A stretch of 34,904 nt of DNA from an uncultured Collinsella sp. (lineage in GTDB: Bacteria > Actinomycetota > Coriobacteriia > Coriobacteriales > Coriobacteriaceae), in contig URBQ01000032.1 in the NCBI GenBank assembly GCA_900546115.1, forward strand, positions 1 through 34,904. The letters are read 5' to 3'. Positions 1 through 8,141 of the stretch are shown piece after piece. The notes under the pieces were generated by a model that was given only the letters and a program-made list of their open reading frames with translations, was not told the origin of the DNA and did not search any database. Each line of letters begins with the position of its first letter. Position 1 is the stretch's first letter. The translations under genes and the position numbers were made by a program.

Positions 1-1
1 C

Positions 2-475
<474 letters not shown>

Positions 476-588
476 GGACCCGTCACTTGTCGATAGGCCC
501 AAGGCACGCCGGTCTCCCCTCTCTTCTGGCAGTCTGGGCTCATCCCAACAGGGTGTCCCACATGACGCCCGAACTTGCTACAATGTCT

Positions 589-627
589 GCGGCGCGGAAC
601 CAGCCTCCCGCGCCGCTTTTCTTTTTT
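589..627 (+). terminator. Intrinsic terminator-like hairpin between cysK and mnmA
   Basis: A perfect 9-bp GC stem (GCGGCGCGG at 589-597 pairing with 608-616) is followed directly by a run of T with one C (617-627). It can end cysK transcripts 113 bp after the stop. It also lies only 25 bp upstream of the mnmA ribosome binding site, with a TACAAT hexamer (579-584) just before the stem, so it may act as a leader element of mnmA. Confidence 0.75.
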
Positions 628-656
628 GGCCACATGCCACCAAGGAGAACCTCCCC

Positions 657-1757
657 ATGCACAATAAGCGCGTGCTCGTCGCCATGAGCGGCGGCGTCGA
701 TTCCAGCGTGACCGCGTATCTGCTCAAGCGCCAGGGCTACGAATGCATCGGCGCCACCATGCGTCTCACCTGCCCCGCGCCCGACCCCGCCACGGGTATG
801 AGCAAAGTCGACTGCGACATCGCCGATGCAAAGGCCGTCGCCGAGCGCCTGAGGATACCCCACCATGTGCTCGACTTGCAGCAGACCTTCGACCGCAACG
901 TGATCGAGTGCTTTGTGAACGCCTACCAGGAAGGACTGACGCCCAACCCGTGCATCATCTGCAACCGCCACATTAAGTTTGGCGCGCTGCTGGATGCGGC
1001 GCTGGATATGGGCTGCGACTACATCGCAACGGGACATTACGCCAAAACAAGCCAGGCGGCAGACGGCACCTGGCAGCTACATCGCGGCGAAGATCCCAAA
1101 AAGGACCAGAGCTACTTTTTGTATTCGCTTACGCAGGAACGCCTGGTACACACGATCTTTCCGCTGGCAGGCCTAGACAAAGAGCGCGACGTGCGCCGCA
1201 TAGCCGCCGAGCAGGGCTTTACCAACGCCCAGAAGGCCGAAAGCGAGGACATCTGCTTTATTCCAGACGGTGACTACGCGGGCTATATCGAGCGCCGCTG
1301 CGGACATCCCGCTGCACCGGGCGACATTGTGTGGCGCGACGGCAGCGTGGTCGGGCGCCACAACGGCGCGCTGCGCTACACCATCGGCCAGCGCAAGGGC
1401 CTGGGCGTTGCGATGGCGCATCCCGTGTACGTAACGGGCGTCGACGCCGCCAACAACACCGTGCATCTGGGCGAGGCCGAGGACCTGGCGGCCACAGCGC
1501 TCACGGCCAACGACTGGATCTGGAGCGCCCCCGCCGACCACATGGAGGCGGAGCTCGACGCCGGCGGCATCCGCGTGGGCGCCAAGTACCGCTACCGTCA
1601 GAAAGACCAGGCAGCAACCCTTACACGTGGCGCCGGCGGACAAATGCTGCTAACTTTTGACGAGCCGCAACGACCCATCGCCCCCGGCCAGGCCGTTGTA
1701 GTCTATCGCGGCGACATCGTCCTGGGCGGCGGTACCGTGACCTGCGCACTTAAGTAG
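657..1757 (+). CDS. mnmA: tRNA-specific 2-thiouridylase MnmA
   Basis: Adds sulfur to uridine 34 of Lys, Glu and Gln tRNAs, using ATP and persulfide sulfur relayed from a cysteine desulfurase. The protein has 366 residues, normal for the family. The ATP pyrophosphatase loop SGGVDSS is at residues 11-17. The first catalytic cysteine is Cys99 in NPCIICN, followed by ATGHYAK near 124-130. The second catalytic cysteine is Cys200 in EDICFIPDGDY. A C-terminal beta-barrel region (IGQRKGLGV onward) completes the protein. The frame is open far upstream, but ATG 657 is chosen because AAGGAG (642-647) lies 9 bp before it and MHNKRVLVAMSGG matches the family start. It converges on the HipA-like gene with 8 bp between the stop codons. 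Confidence 0.96.
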   Translation: MHNKRVLVAMSGGVDSSVTAYLLKRQGYECIGATMRLTCPAPDPATGMSKVDCDIADAKAVAERLRIPHHVLDLQQTFDRNVIECFVNAYQEGLTPNPCIICNRHIKFGALLDAALDMGCDYIATGHYAKTSQAADGTWQLHRGEDPKKDQSYFLYSLTQERLVHTIFPLAGLDKERDVRRIAAEQGFTNAQKAESEDICFIPDGDYAGYIERRCGHPAAPGDIVWRDGSVVGRHNGALRYTIGQRKGLGVAMAHPVYVTGVDAANNTVHLGEAEDLAATALTANDWIWSAPADHMEAELDAGGIRVGAKYRYRQKDQAATLTRGAGGQMLLTFDEPQRPIAPGQAVVVYRGDIVLGGGTVTCALK

Positions 1758-1765
1758 CCGTGGGT

Positions 1766-3139
1766 TTATCGCTGCACGTGTCGAAGTACCTCAACAGCGG
1801 CACCAACCTCGATTACGCGACGCTCGAGGCCGCGGCAAATGGCCTCGAGTCGACCCTCCGCCGTCGCCCATTCGCTCTGCGAAAGAATCTCGATCGCCTC
1901 ATCAACAAATCCGTTGAGCCGCGATGAATCGAACCAATCGAGCGAGTCCGCAAGCGCCAGCTGAGCGGAAGGGTCGGGCCCAAACGGCTTAGCGGAAAAC
2001 CCAAACTCCCCAGCCGCGAGCAAGACAGTTGGCACGTTATACCACAGACAGTTGCCGCTATCGAACAGCGGTGCAGGTTTTATCTCCAGGGTGTCGACAT
2101 TACGGATGATGCCGAAGTTTCGCCAATGGCGGTCGCTGTTGGCCAAAAGGGCATCGCAGACAATCATCTGCGACATAGACCTTCTCACAGCGACCTCATC
2201 GGCACCATGCTTGCCAAGGTAGCGACAGTATCGATCGTATGTCGAGTCTCCCCGCTGGCTACCAAGTGCGCCCTTAACGTAAACAGCCGGAACGTATTCC
2301 TCGCGGCCGTCAAGAAAGTCGTCGCACAGACACACAGGGCCATCGAACATCCGCTCAACCGTATAAGGAACAAACTCGCCCTCCGACAGCAAGCGACGAT
2401 GCAGAGCCGTTGCAACCGCCTCGTTAAAGGGACGCTGATCGTCCATGCCGCGTCCTTTAGCCAAAATGCGAATGCCGTTTCGGATCATCCACGATTTAGG
2501 AAGCTCGCCCTCGGACGTGTTATCCGGATTTTTAAGACCGATGCCTTCCAGCCAACCCGAACGCTCTTCGGGCGCCGATCGCTCAAATTCGTTCTCAAAA
2601 TAATTGATGTTTTGCCATTTGAGTTCGGCACAATCGGTCGGCCGCAGCCAATAGCAATCCGAAAGCGAGAGGCCCAGGCACTGAACCGGCACCTCAACGC
2701 CGCTGACAACCCCCAGCTCGCGGTAGCGCGAGATAAGCCCAGGGCGAACATCGGGCACCGACCGATGGCTCCACCACACGTTGAGCTCCCGCTTATTCAC
2801 CGTTGGAGAAAAGCTCGAACACGTGCCAAACGGCATTCGTTGCGTATCGAGGACCTCGGCGATTTCGAAGGGAAACTCGCGCGTCGGATCAAATGAGACA
2901 TGCGCGACCTCATGGTCGGCCGACATCAGCGTAAACTTGCGCCCCACATCGGCTGCAGGACGGCGCCCTCGTTTGCGGACCTTTTGATAGGCGATCGCGG
3001 AATTATACTCAACCATCTTCCGTCCACCCACAGTATTGCATGCGAGCGTTCCGGATGCCGCCAGTTGCGATATGCGAGCCTTTGTGACGCCTAGTAGACG
3101 GGCGGCATCACCCATAGATAAGTATTCCGATGTATCCAT
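1766..3139 (-). CDS. HipA-like Ser/Thr kinase fused to an N-terminal helix-turn-helix domain
   Basis: A 457-residue protein. Residues about 9-32 (GDAARLLGVTKARISQLAAS) read as an excisionase/MerR-type helix-turn-helix. The C-terminal half carries HipA-family kinase landmarks: a candidate ATP-binding lysine in RILAKG (224-229), the catalytic segment NSDRHWRNFGI (about 335-344) and the metal-binding PLFDSGNCLW (357-366). HipA kinases phosphorylate protein targets such as aminoacyl-tRNA synthetases and usually pair with a separate HipB repressor. No such partner is adjacent, so the fused domain may do that job (inference). Start ATG 3139 is preferred because GAGG ends 11 bp upstream; an ATG at 3148 and a GTG at 3151 lie too close to it. 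Base composition is more AT-rich than its neighbours. The substrate is unknown. Confidence 0.72.
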   Translation of the reverse strand: MDTSEYLSMGDAARLLGVTKARISQLAASGTLACNTVGGRKMVEYNSAIAYQKVRKRGRRPAADVGRKFTLMSADHEVAHVSFDPTREFPFEIAEVLDTQRMPFGTCSSFSPTVNKRELNVWWSHRSVPDVRPGLISRYRELGVVSGVEVPVQCLGLSLSDCYWLRPTDCAELKWQNINYFENEFERSAPEERSGWLEGIGLKNPDNTSEGELPKSWMIRNGIRILAKGRGMDDQRPFNEAVATALHRRLLSEGEFVPYTVERMFDGPVCLCDDFLDGREEYVPAVYVKGALGSQRGDSTYDRYCRYLGKHGADEVAVRRSMSQMIVCDALLANSDRHWRNFGIIRNVDTLEIKPAPLFDSGNCLWYNVPTVLLAAGEFGFSAKPFGPDPSAQLALADSLDWFDSSRLNGFVDEAIEILSQSEWATAEGRLEAICRGLERRVIEVGAAVEVLRHVQR

Positions 3140-3181
3140 GCGCCGCATCACCTCGTTAAGTATTTCACGCGTTAAAATAAC

Positions 3182-3199
3182 TTATCTTATACAGGATAA
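3182..3199. promoter_or_regulatory. Dyad over the promoter of the HipA-like gene
   Basis: An 18-bp imperfect palindrome with arms TTATC and GATAA (14 of 18 positions symmetrical) overlaps a possible -10 box (TATAAG, minus strand, 3186-3191). A weak -35 (TTCAGT) lies 18 bp further upstream. The position suits an operator for the helix-turn-helix domain of the downstream gene. It does not match the classic HipB site spacing. Confidence 0.4.
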
Positions 3200-3218
3200 T
3201 ACTAAACGGACTGAATTG

Positions 3219-3244
3219 AAAAAAGGCCCGAGCAATCGGGCCTT
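3219..3244 (-). terminator. Terminator of the M42 peptidase gene
   Basis: A 7-bp stem (GGCCCGA at 3225-3231 with TCGGGCC at 3236-3242) has a 4-nt loop. It is followed on the minus strand by a run of six T (3219-3224). It lies about 40 bp past the peptidase stop codon. Confidence 0.88.
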
Positions 3245-3280
3245 AGAGCAATTGGTCAGCCAAGCTATGAACCGCTTCCC

Positions 3281-4324
3281 CTAGCGCTGAACGTAGGCGC
3301 GAACGAGCTCGTAGGTATTGCGCGCGCCGTCGATGTGGCTGCGCTCGTAGTTGTGGCTCGCGTACACGCCGGGACCGATCAGGCCGTGGCGAATGTCGTA
3401 ACCAGCCGAAAGCGTAGCCTCGACGTCGGAGCCGTAGTGCGGATACACATCGATCGCGTAGTCGAGCTCAAGCTCGCGCGCGATGTTGGACAGCGTCGTC
3501 ACCAGGTCGTAGTTGTACGGACCGCCCGAATCCTTGGCGCAGATCGAAACCATGCGCTCGGTGCAGCCCAGATCGTCGCCCACGCAGCCCATGTCCACGC
3601 TGATCATCTCGCGCGTGTCGGCCGGCACAAAGGCGCCGCCGTGACCGACCTCCTCGTACACGGTAAAGAGCAGTGACACCTTGCGCGAGAGCGTCACCTC
3701 GCCGTCAGCAACGGCGCGAGCCAGACCCAGCAGAATCGACGCGGACAGCTTGTCGTCAAGGAAGCGGCTCTTGATGTAGCCGCTCTCCGTCACCGTGGTG
3801 CGCGGATCCATAGCGATGATGTCTCCAGCCTGAATGCCCAGCTCGAGCACGTCGTCCTTGCTGTCGACGTTCTCGTCGAGCAGGATTTCCATGTTCTTCT
3901 CGATGGTCTTGACCGGCTCATCGGCCACATGCGCCGAAGGCTCGGTATTGAGAACCACACCCGTGTAGACATTGCCATCGCGCGTGTAAACGGTGCAGTT
4001 CTCGCCATCGGCCGTAGACCACTGATGCCCGCCAAGCGTCGTGGGACGCAGGCGACCATTGTCCTTGATGGAGCGCACCATGGCGCCCAGGGTATCGACA
4101 TGGCTCGCCAATACGAGCGGCTCGCCCTCGCCGCCAAGCTCAACCAACACGTTGCCCTTATTGGAGCGCTCGGGGCCAAAGCCCATATCGCGCAACGTTT
4201 CCATTAGATAGTCAGTAGCCGCACGGGTATAGCCCGTAGGTGAAGCAATAGAAGTCAGCGTCTTCAACTGGTCAGTAATATAGGAGAGCGTCTCCTCTAG
4301 AGAAGCATCAACATTAGAAGCCAT
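3281..4324 (-). CDS. M42-family metallo-aminopeptidase
   Basis: A 347-residue cytoplasmic zinc or cobalt aminopeptidase of the FrvX/YsdC/tetrahedral aminopeptidase family, which removes N-terminal residues from peptides. The metal ligands appear in order: His in ASHVDTLG, Asp in RFLDDK (bridging), Glu-Glu in VYEEVGHGG (catalytic base and ligand), Asp in SVDMG, and His in ASHNYERSH near the C-terminus. ATG 4324 is chosen because GGAAGG ends 6 bp before it; the in-frame ATG at 4330 abuts the same Shine-Dalgarno sequence. The gene is monocistronic: its terminator is at 3219-3244 and a repeat element lies upstream. Older names such as endoglucanase or cellulase for this family are misleading. Confidence 0.9.
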   Translation of the reverse strand: MASNVDASLEETLSYITDQLKTLTSIASPTGYTRAATDYLMETLRDMGFGPERSNKGNVLVELGGEGEPLVLASHVDTLGAMVRSIKDNGRLRPTTLGGHQWSTADGENCTVYTRDGNVYTGVVLNTEPSAHVADEPVKTIEKNMEILLDENVDSKDDVLELGIQAGDIIAMDPRTTVTESGYIKSRFLDDKLSASILLGLARAVADGEVTLSRKVSLLFTVYEEVGHGGAFVPADTREMISVDMGCVGDDLGCTERMVSICAKDSGGPYNYDLVTTLSNIARELELDYAIDVYPHYGSDVEATLSAGYDIRHGLIGPGVYASHNYERSHIDGARNTYELVRAYVQR

Positions 4325-4459
4325 ATGCATCCTTCCAAGTAAAACTAAGACCGAGCCCCGATTTTAACCTTTCTGCACGTGCAATACTCTAGAAACCGAG
4401 CCGACTCCAGACGTCCCCGCACCGGTTTTGTGCACGCGCTCGGTTTACAGTCCCAATCT

Positions 4460-4768
4460 TGCATAAATCCTATCGGTATCTGCATAAATATGAGGCATCT
4501 ATTTGCTTCGTCTCAGGGTACCCCACCTTGGACCGTGCAAAATACGGAGTATTCAGCACCGTGGACCCCGTCAGCCCCATCGCAAACGGCAAAGCGACGC
4601 GGTTACAGCAGTGTTGCAGGTCGTCGCAAACCAAAAACGCGGTGGCAGCCCCCTCCGCTCATCGATAGCCCGCCCACAAGGGCTGTCGATGGGCGTCTGC
4701 GGGCCACTGCGGCCCATTCACAACGTTATGCATTTTTCAGAGCTTGCTGAATACTCCCAAAAATGCAC
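4460..4768. repeat. 309-bp dispersed element with 24-bp inverted arms, copy 1
   Basis: The left part holds two TGCATAAAT-type blocks (from 4460 and 4480) and GGTACCCCA (4517-4525). A 24-bp arm beginning GTGCAAAATACGGAGTATTC spans 4535-4558, and its inverted partner spans 4745-4768 (19 of 24 positions match). The interval between arm ends is 234 bp. The interior contains a strong hairpin (ATCGATAGCCC at 4661-4671 with 4680-4690, one mismatch). A second copy with identical total length, arm positions and block spacing lies at 23652-23960, while most of the interior differs. It may be a non-autonomous mobile element or a structured RNA gene. No open reading frame of note is inside. It fills most of the peptidase-fucO gap. 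Confidence 0.75.
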
Positions 4769-4843
4769 GCTGAGAAGTGCACCACCTATCCGCAGCGGGC
4801 AGCATGCCTTGGTTTTGCCCATCTTGGGGCATCGGCGCGGCAC

Positions 4844-4876
4844 AAAAAGCCCCGCCGCGCGTAGCACGGCGGGGCC
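4844..4876 (-). terminator. Terminator of fucO
   Basis: A GC-rich stem (GCCCCGCCG at 4849-4857 with CGGCGGGGC at 4867-4875) is followed on the minus strand by five T (4844-4848). It lies about 50 bp after the fucO stop. Confidence 0.88.
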
Positions 4877-4928
4877 AGCAGCAAGTCAAAAGACCATACG
4901 CCTACGGGCGAAGGACCACCAAACTGGG

Positions 4929-6095
4929 CTAGGCAGCCGGGCAAATCTTCTTGAAGAGCTCGATGACGTCGTCGAGCGTCGCCTCGCGCGGGTTACCCGG
5001 GAAGCAAGCGTCGGCCATGGCGTCCTTGGCCAGGACCTCGATCTCGTCGGCCTTCATGGCCTCGCAGACGTGCGGGATGTTCACGTCGGCGGAGAGCTGC
5101 TTGACGGCGGCGATGGCGGCGTCGGCAGCCTCGTCGGTGCTCATGCCCGTGGTGTCAACGCCCATGGCGACGGCAACCTTGGCCAGGCGCTCGGCGCAGA
5201 CCGGCTTGTTGAACTCCATGGCGATCGGCAGCAGCATGGCGCAAGCGACGCCGTGCGGGGTGTCGTAGTGAGCAGACAGGGTGTGAGCCATGGCGTGGTC
5301 GATGCCCAGGCCAACGTTGGAGAAGCCCATGCCGGCGACATACTGACCAAGAGCCATGCCCTCGCGGCCGGAGCCGGGCTGGCCGGACTTGGCCTCGGCA
5401 ACGGAGTCGCGCAGGTTCTCGCTGATCAACTTAATGGCCTCAAAGTGGAACATGTCGGAGAGCTCCCAGGCGCCCTTGGTGGTGTAGCCCTCGATGGCGT
5501 GGGTCAGAGCGTCCATACCAGTGGAAGCGGTAAGGCCGGCGGGCATGGAAGCCATCATGTCGGGGTCGACGACGGCAACCTCGGGGGCGTCGTTGGTGTC
5601 GACGCACACGAACTTGCGGACCTTCTCGGGGTCGGTGATGACGTAGTTGATGGTCACCTCGGCGGCGGTACCGGCGGTCGTCGGCACGGCGATGGTGAAC
5701 ACGGCGTGGTTCTTGGTGGGAGCAACGCCCTCGAGGCTGCGGACGTCGGCGAACTCGGGGTTGTTGATGATGATGCCGATGGCCTTGGCGGTGTCCATGG
5801 AGGAGCCACCACCGATGGTCACGATAGCGTCAGCCTCGGCGGCCTTGAAGGCCTCGACGCCGTCCTTGACGTTCTGGATAGTGGGGTTGGGCTTGATCTC
5901 GGAGTAGAGGCTCCAAGCGATGCCGGCGGCGTCGAGCTCGTCGGTCACCTTAGCGGTAACGCCAAACTTAACCAGATCGGGGTCGGAGCAGACGAAGATC
6001 TTCTTGTAGCCGCGACGCTGGAGCTCACCGGGGATCTCCTTGATGGCGCCGGAACCATGATAAGAAATGGTATTGAGAACGAAACGATTAGCCAT
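4929..6095 (-). CDS. fucO: Lactaldehyde reductase / iron-containing alcohol dehydrogenase (FucO type)
   Basis: Reduces lactaldehyde to 1,2-propanediol with NADH, recycling NAD during fermentation of fucose or rhamnose. The 388-residue sequence closely resembles E. coli FucO as I recall it: MANRFVLN start, NNPEFADVRSLEG, PTTAGTAAEVTINYVITD, MALGQYVAGMGFSNVGLG and the GNPREATL ending. The nucleotide loop is GGGSSMDTAK (96-104). The iron ligands are Asp195 and His199 (GMDALTHA), His267 and His281 (TPHG). No fucose isomerase, kinase or aldolase genes are adjacent, so the natural substrate could be another aldehyde. The gene stands alone, with its own terminator and operator-like sequences upstream. 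Confidence 0.92.
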   Translation of the reverse strand: MANRFVLNTISYHGSGAIKEIPGELQRRGYKKIFVCSDPDLVKFGVTAKVTDELDAAGIAWSLYSEIKPNPTIQNVKDGVEAFKAAEADAIVTIGGGSSMDTAKAIGIIINNPEFADVRSLEGVAPTKNHAVFTIAVPTTAGTAAEVTINYVITDPEKVRKFVCVDTNDAPEVAVVDPDMMASMPAGLTASTGMDALTHAIEGYTTKGAWELSDMFHFEAIKLISENLRDSVAEAKSGQPGSGREGMALGQYVAGMGFSNVGLGIDHAMAHTLSAHYDTPHGVACAMLLPIAMEFNKPVCAERLAKVAVAMGVDTTGMSTDEAADAAIAAVKQLSADVNIPHVCEAMKADEIEVLAKDAMADACFPGNPREATLDDVIELFKKICPAA

Positions 6096-6153
6096 TGATA
6101 GCCTCCCATCGTGTGCGGGGCACCCATTACGCCCCGCGCTGCAAGTTCCATCC

Positions 6154-6209
6154 TAACGCTTTTGAAACAAAAAATGCATGAGAACGTCAAAAGTGTTAAA
6201 GCGTTTCAA
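6154..6209. promoter_or_regulatory. Paired LacI/CcpA-like operator sequences upstream of fucO
   Basis: Two related sites, TAACGCTTTTGAAAC (6154-6168) and TTAAAGCGTTTCAA (6196-6209), share the AAGCGTT core in opposite orientation. The second is a 10-of-14 palindrome of the LacI-family type with a central CG. A possible -35 TTGACG (minus strand, 6185-6190) lies between them, so binding could repress or loop. A small GCGGGGC hairpin (6115-6137) lies in the leader. The regulator is not in the window. Confidence 0.42.
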
Positions 6210-6330
6210 CATAATAACGGAGCCCCAGCCCTTCCCTCCCGACTGCAGCGAAGGCTAGATTATAGGAGCAATTGCCCAAAGAATACGACCAACTCAGTCT
6301 ATAAATTGTTTCTGTTTTAGCAATATATGT

Positions 6331-6359
6331 TTGACAATACGTTTATAAAAGGATACTTT
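6331..6359 (+). promoter_or_regulatory. Sigma-70-type promoter in the AT-rich patch
   Basis: A perfect TTGACA (6331-6336), a 17-bp spacer and TACTTT (6354-6359) point toward the LURP-one-like gene. Predicted initiation is near 6366, giving a leader of about 140 nt. Confidence 0.6.
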
Positions 6360-6507
6360 ATAGTAATTAATATGCATGCAGCAAATAGTGTCATTCATTT
6401 TGTTAGAAATTGCCCATGCGGTTATTGCAGCTGCATGTACTGCAACGTACAGCGTAATTCTCCGCACGAAGCAGAAGACGGTTCCAATTCGATCGAGGCG
6501 ATGACGC

Positions 6508-7047
6508 GTGATGGCTACTGGTCCTAAATCGAGCAAGACGGCTACAAACGAATATCGAATCTCAATTGAAGGTAACCCTTATCCGCATGCTCTGGCTCTC
6601 GTCAACCCAGCGGGAGACAACCTCAACATCAAAAGACATGGGTTCACGGGTCCACTAGGACAGCTATTGAGTCTTAAATACACCGTTTATGACGATGCAA
6701 ATGAAAAGCTCTTTACTGTCGTCGACGGTGGTTTTAGTAACATGCCCAGGGTTGCGCTCATCATCGAACACAAGGAAGTTGCGGTGTTCGATTATGGCCT
6801 AAACAGACTTGAGATGAAGTGCGTAACGAACATACCGAATTACACAATAAAAGGTAACTTCCTATTTGGAGATTACGATATATTCAGTCAACGGGAAGTG
6901 AAGCTATCTTCAGTTAACGTCCTTCAATGTGATAAACAATCGTGCTTTAACATACAGGTTTTGGATAAAGCCGAATTAGCCGCCGCAATTGGAATACCCA
7001 CAGCCATTGCCCTTCTGAGGGCTCGGATTGAAGAGCATCTCGAATAA
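6508..7047 (+). CDS. LURP-one-related / scramblase-like beta-barrel protein
   Basis: A 179-residue protein resembling the LURP-one/Tubby-C superfamily (YxjI-like): ISIEGNPYPHALALV, then LLSLKYTVYDDANEKLFTVV, and a later IKGNFLFGDYDIFSQ turn. No signal peptide or membrane segment is seen. The function of bacterial members is unclear. The family assignment rests on the strand pattern and is moderate. GTG 6508 follows GAGG (6495-6498) by 9 bp; ATG 6511 is the alternative. The gene and its leader are clearly more AT-rich than the flanking genes and use A- and T-ending codons, which suggests horizontal acquisition. Confidence 0.6.
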   Translation: MMATGPKSSKTATNEYRISIEGNPYPHALALVNPAGDNLNIKRHGFTGPLGQLLSLKYTVYDDANEKLFTVVDGGFSNMPRVALIIEHKEVAVFDYGLNRLEMKCVTNIPNYTIKGNFLFGDYDIFSQREVKLSSVNVLQCDKQSCFNIQVLDKAELAAAIGIPTAIALLRARIEEHLE

Positions 7048-7073
7048 ATTGCAAAAAGCAGTTCGTAACAACA

Positions 7074-7109
7074 TTCAGGAGCTAGATAGTTTTTTTCCTG
7101 GCTCCTGAA
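7074..7109 (+). terminator. Hairpin after the LURP-one-like gene
   Basis: A 9-bp perfect stem (TTCAGGAGC at 7074-7082 with GCTCCTGAA at 7101-7109) encloses an 18-nt loop holding seven T. The T run is in the loop, not after the stem, so termination function is uncertain. Confidence 0.45.
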
Positions 7110-7138
7110 GCTGTACTACATAGAGATGAAAATATATT

Positions 7139-7165
7139 GCGGCAAAGGGGCTGTCCCTTTGCCGC
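7139..7165. terminator. Hairpin between convergent genes
   Basis: An 11-bp perfect stem (GCGGCAAAGGG at 7139-7149 with 7155-7165) has a 5-nt loop and sits 6 bp past the stop of the minus-strand DUF1275 gene. Only scattered T follow on the minus strand. Confidence 0.55.
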
Positions 7166-7171
7166 ATTCGG

Positions 7172-7888
7172 TTACTTTCGACAGCCCTCTTTCCAAGCCT
7201 CGGCCGCAACCTTCCAGCGAAAACGCAAGTCGCGCTCGCGGTCGATGAACATGATGGCAAACGCGACAAACAGCAGCACGCTCGCCACGACGATGGCGTG
7301 CAGGCCCATGCGCTCAATACACCAGTTGCCCAACACGGCGCCAAACACAAAGGTAAAGATCACGCCAAAGTACAGCAGGCCGTTTTCCAAAAAGCCGCGC
7401 TTGTGGGTGATGATGTAGTCGTCCACGTTTTGCAAGGCATTACGGAGGTTGCCGATACACATGGTCGTGGCGATGCCGTGACCGTGGATCTTGCGGAAGC
7501 TCTCGACCTGCATGCCGCAGGCAAACGAGGTGAGGCAGTTGGCGAGCAGGTTGTAACCGCCGCCCGGGATAAAGCTCACGCCCAGCAAGATAACGGCTTC
7601 AAAAAACACCGTCACCTGGCGCCAGTGAATCACACTGCCAAACCGCTCGTGAACCAGGTCGGCAAGCATAATGCCCACAGCAAACGACACCACGGGGAAG
7701 AAGTAGCGCCCCGCCAGTGCCCAGTTGCCTTCCGAGATGCTCACGCCCACGAGCAGGATGTTGCCCGTCTGCGCGTTGGCGAAAACATGATCGCGCCCAA
7801 TGTACGAATACACATCCATAAAGCCACCGGCGAGCGCCAAGATGATGCCCAGCTCAATAGACTCCGATATCTGTTTGGCACGCTGCAT
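7172..7888 (-). CDS. DUF1275 (YoaK) family membrane protein
   Basis: A 238-residue integral membrane protein with about six hydrophobic segments. The family hallmark AGGFMDVYSYI...VFANAQTGN appears near the N-terminus, followed by SFAVGIMLADL. Members are uncharacterised small transporters or channels of about 230 residues. The frame is open to 8122, but ATG 7888 (MQRAKQISESIELG) is chosen because GGAGG lies 10 bp before it and because the preceding residues lack family features. The tail (FIDRERDLRFRWKVAAEAWK) is basic and probably cytoplasmic. The gene diverges from ygiQ. The 253-bp gap shows only a TACAAT hexamer (8105-8110) oriented toward ygiQ. Confidence 0.85.
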   Translation of the reverse strand: MQRAKQISESIELGIILALAGGFMDVYSYIGRDHVFANAQTGNILLVGVSISEGNWALAGRYFFPVVSFAVGIMLADLVHERFGSVIHWRQVTVFFEAVILLGVSFIPGGGYNLLANCLTSFACGMQVESFRKIHGHGIATTMCIGNLRNALQNVDDYIITHKRGFLENGLLYFGVIFTFVFGAVLGNWCIERMGLHAIVVASVLLFVAFAIMFIDRERDLRFRWKVAAEAWKEGCRK

Positions 7889-8141
7889 CGTCGTGCATCC
7901 TCCTTGTTGACGACTCTCTCGTGCGTTGGCGGAAACATAGCCGCCGTTCATACTGTAACCCATTGACAACATGGCATGCGCGCGAGACGGGCTCCCCAAC
8001 GCGCGGATACACAGTCTGGAAACAAACGGCACCCGCATCGATACGCCGATCCGCCAACCCATGTACTCCACCAGTCTTTTTAGCCCCGTCCCAAAAAGAC
8101 TGGTTACAATTACGTGCAGCATACAAACACCGGGAGGGATC

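Noticed and set aside
3182..3199. The dyad as a classical HipB operator
   Set aside because: HipB sites are TATCC-N8-GGATA; here the spacing and inner bases differ, and the gene carries a different type of helix-turn-helix.
6327..6527. A small Cys-rich frame (66 codons) before the LURP-one-like gene
   Set aside because: Its start codon lies upstream of the predicted transcription start, since the promoter is inside it. It lacks a Shine-Dalgarno sequence and overlaps the start of the real gene.
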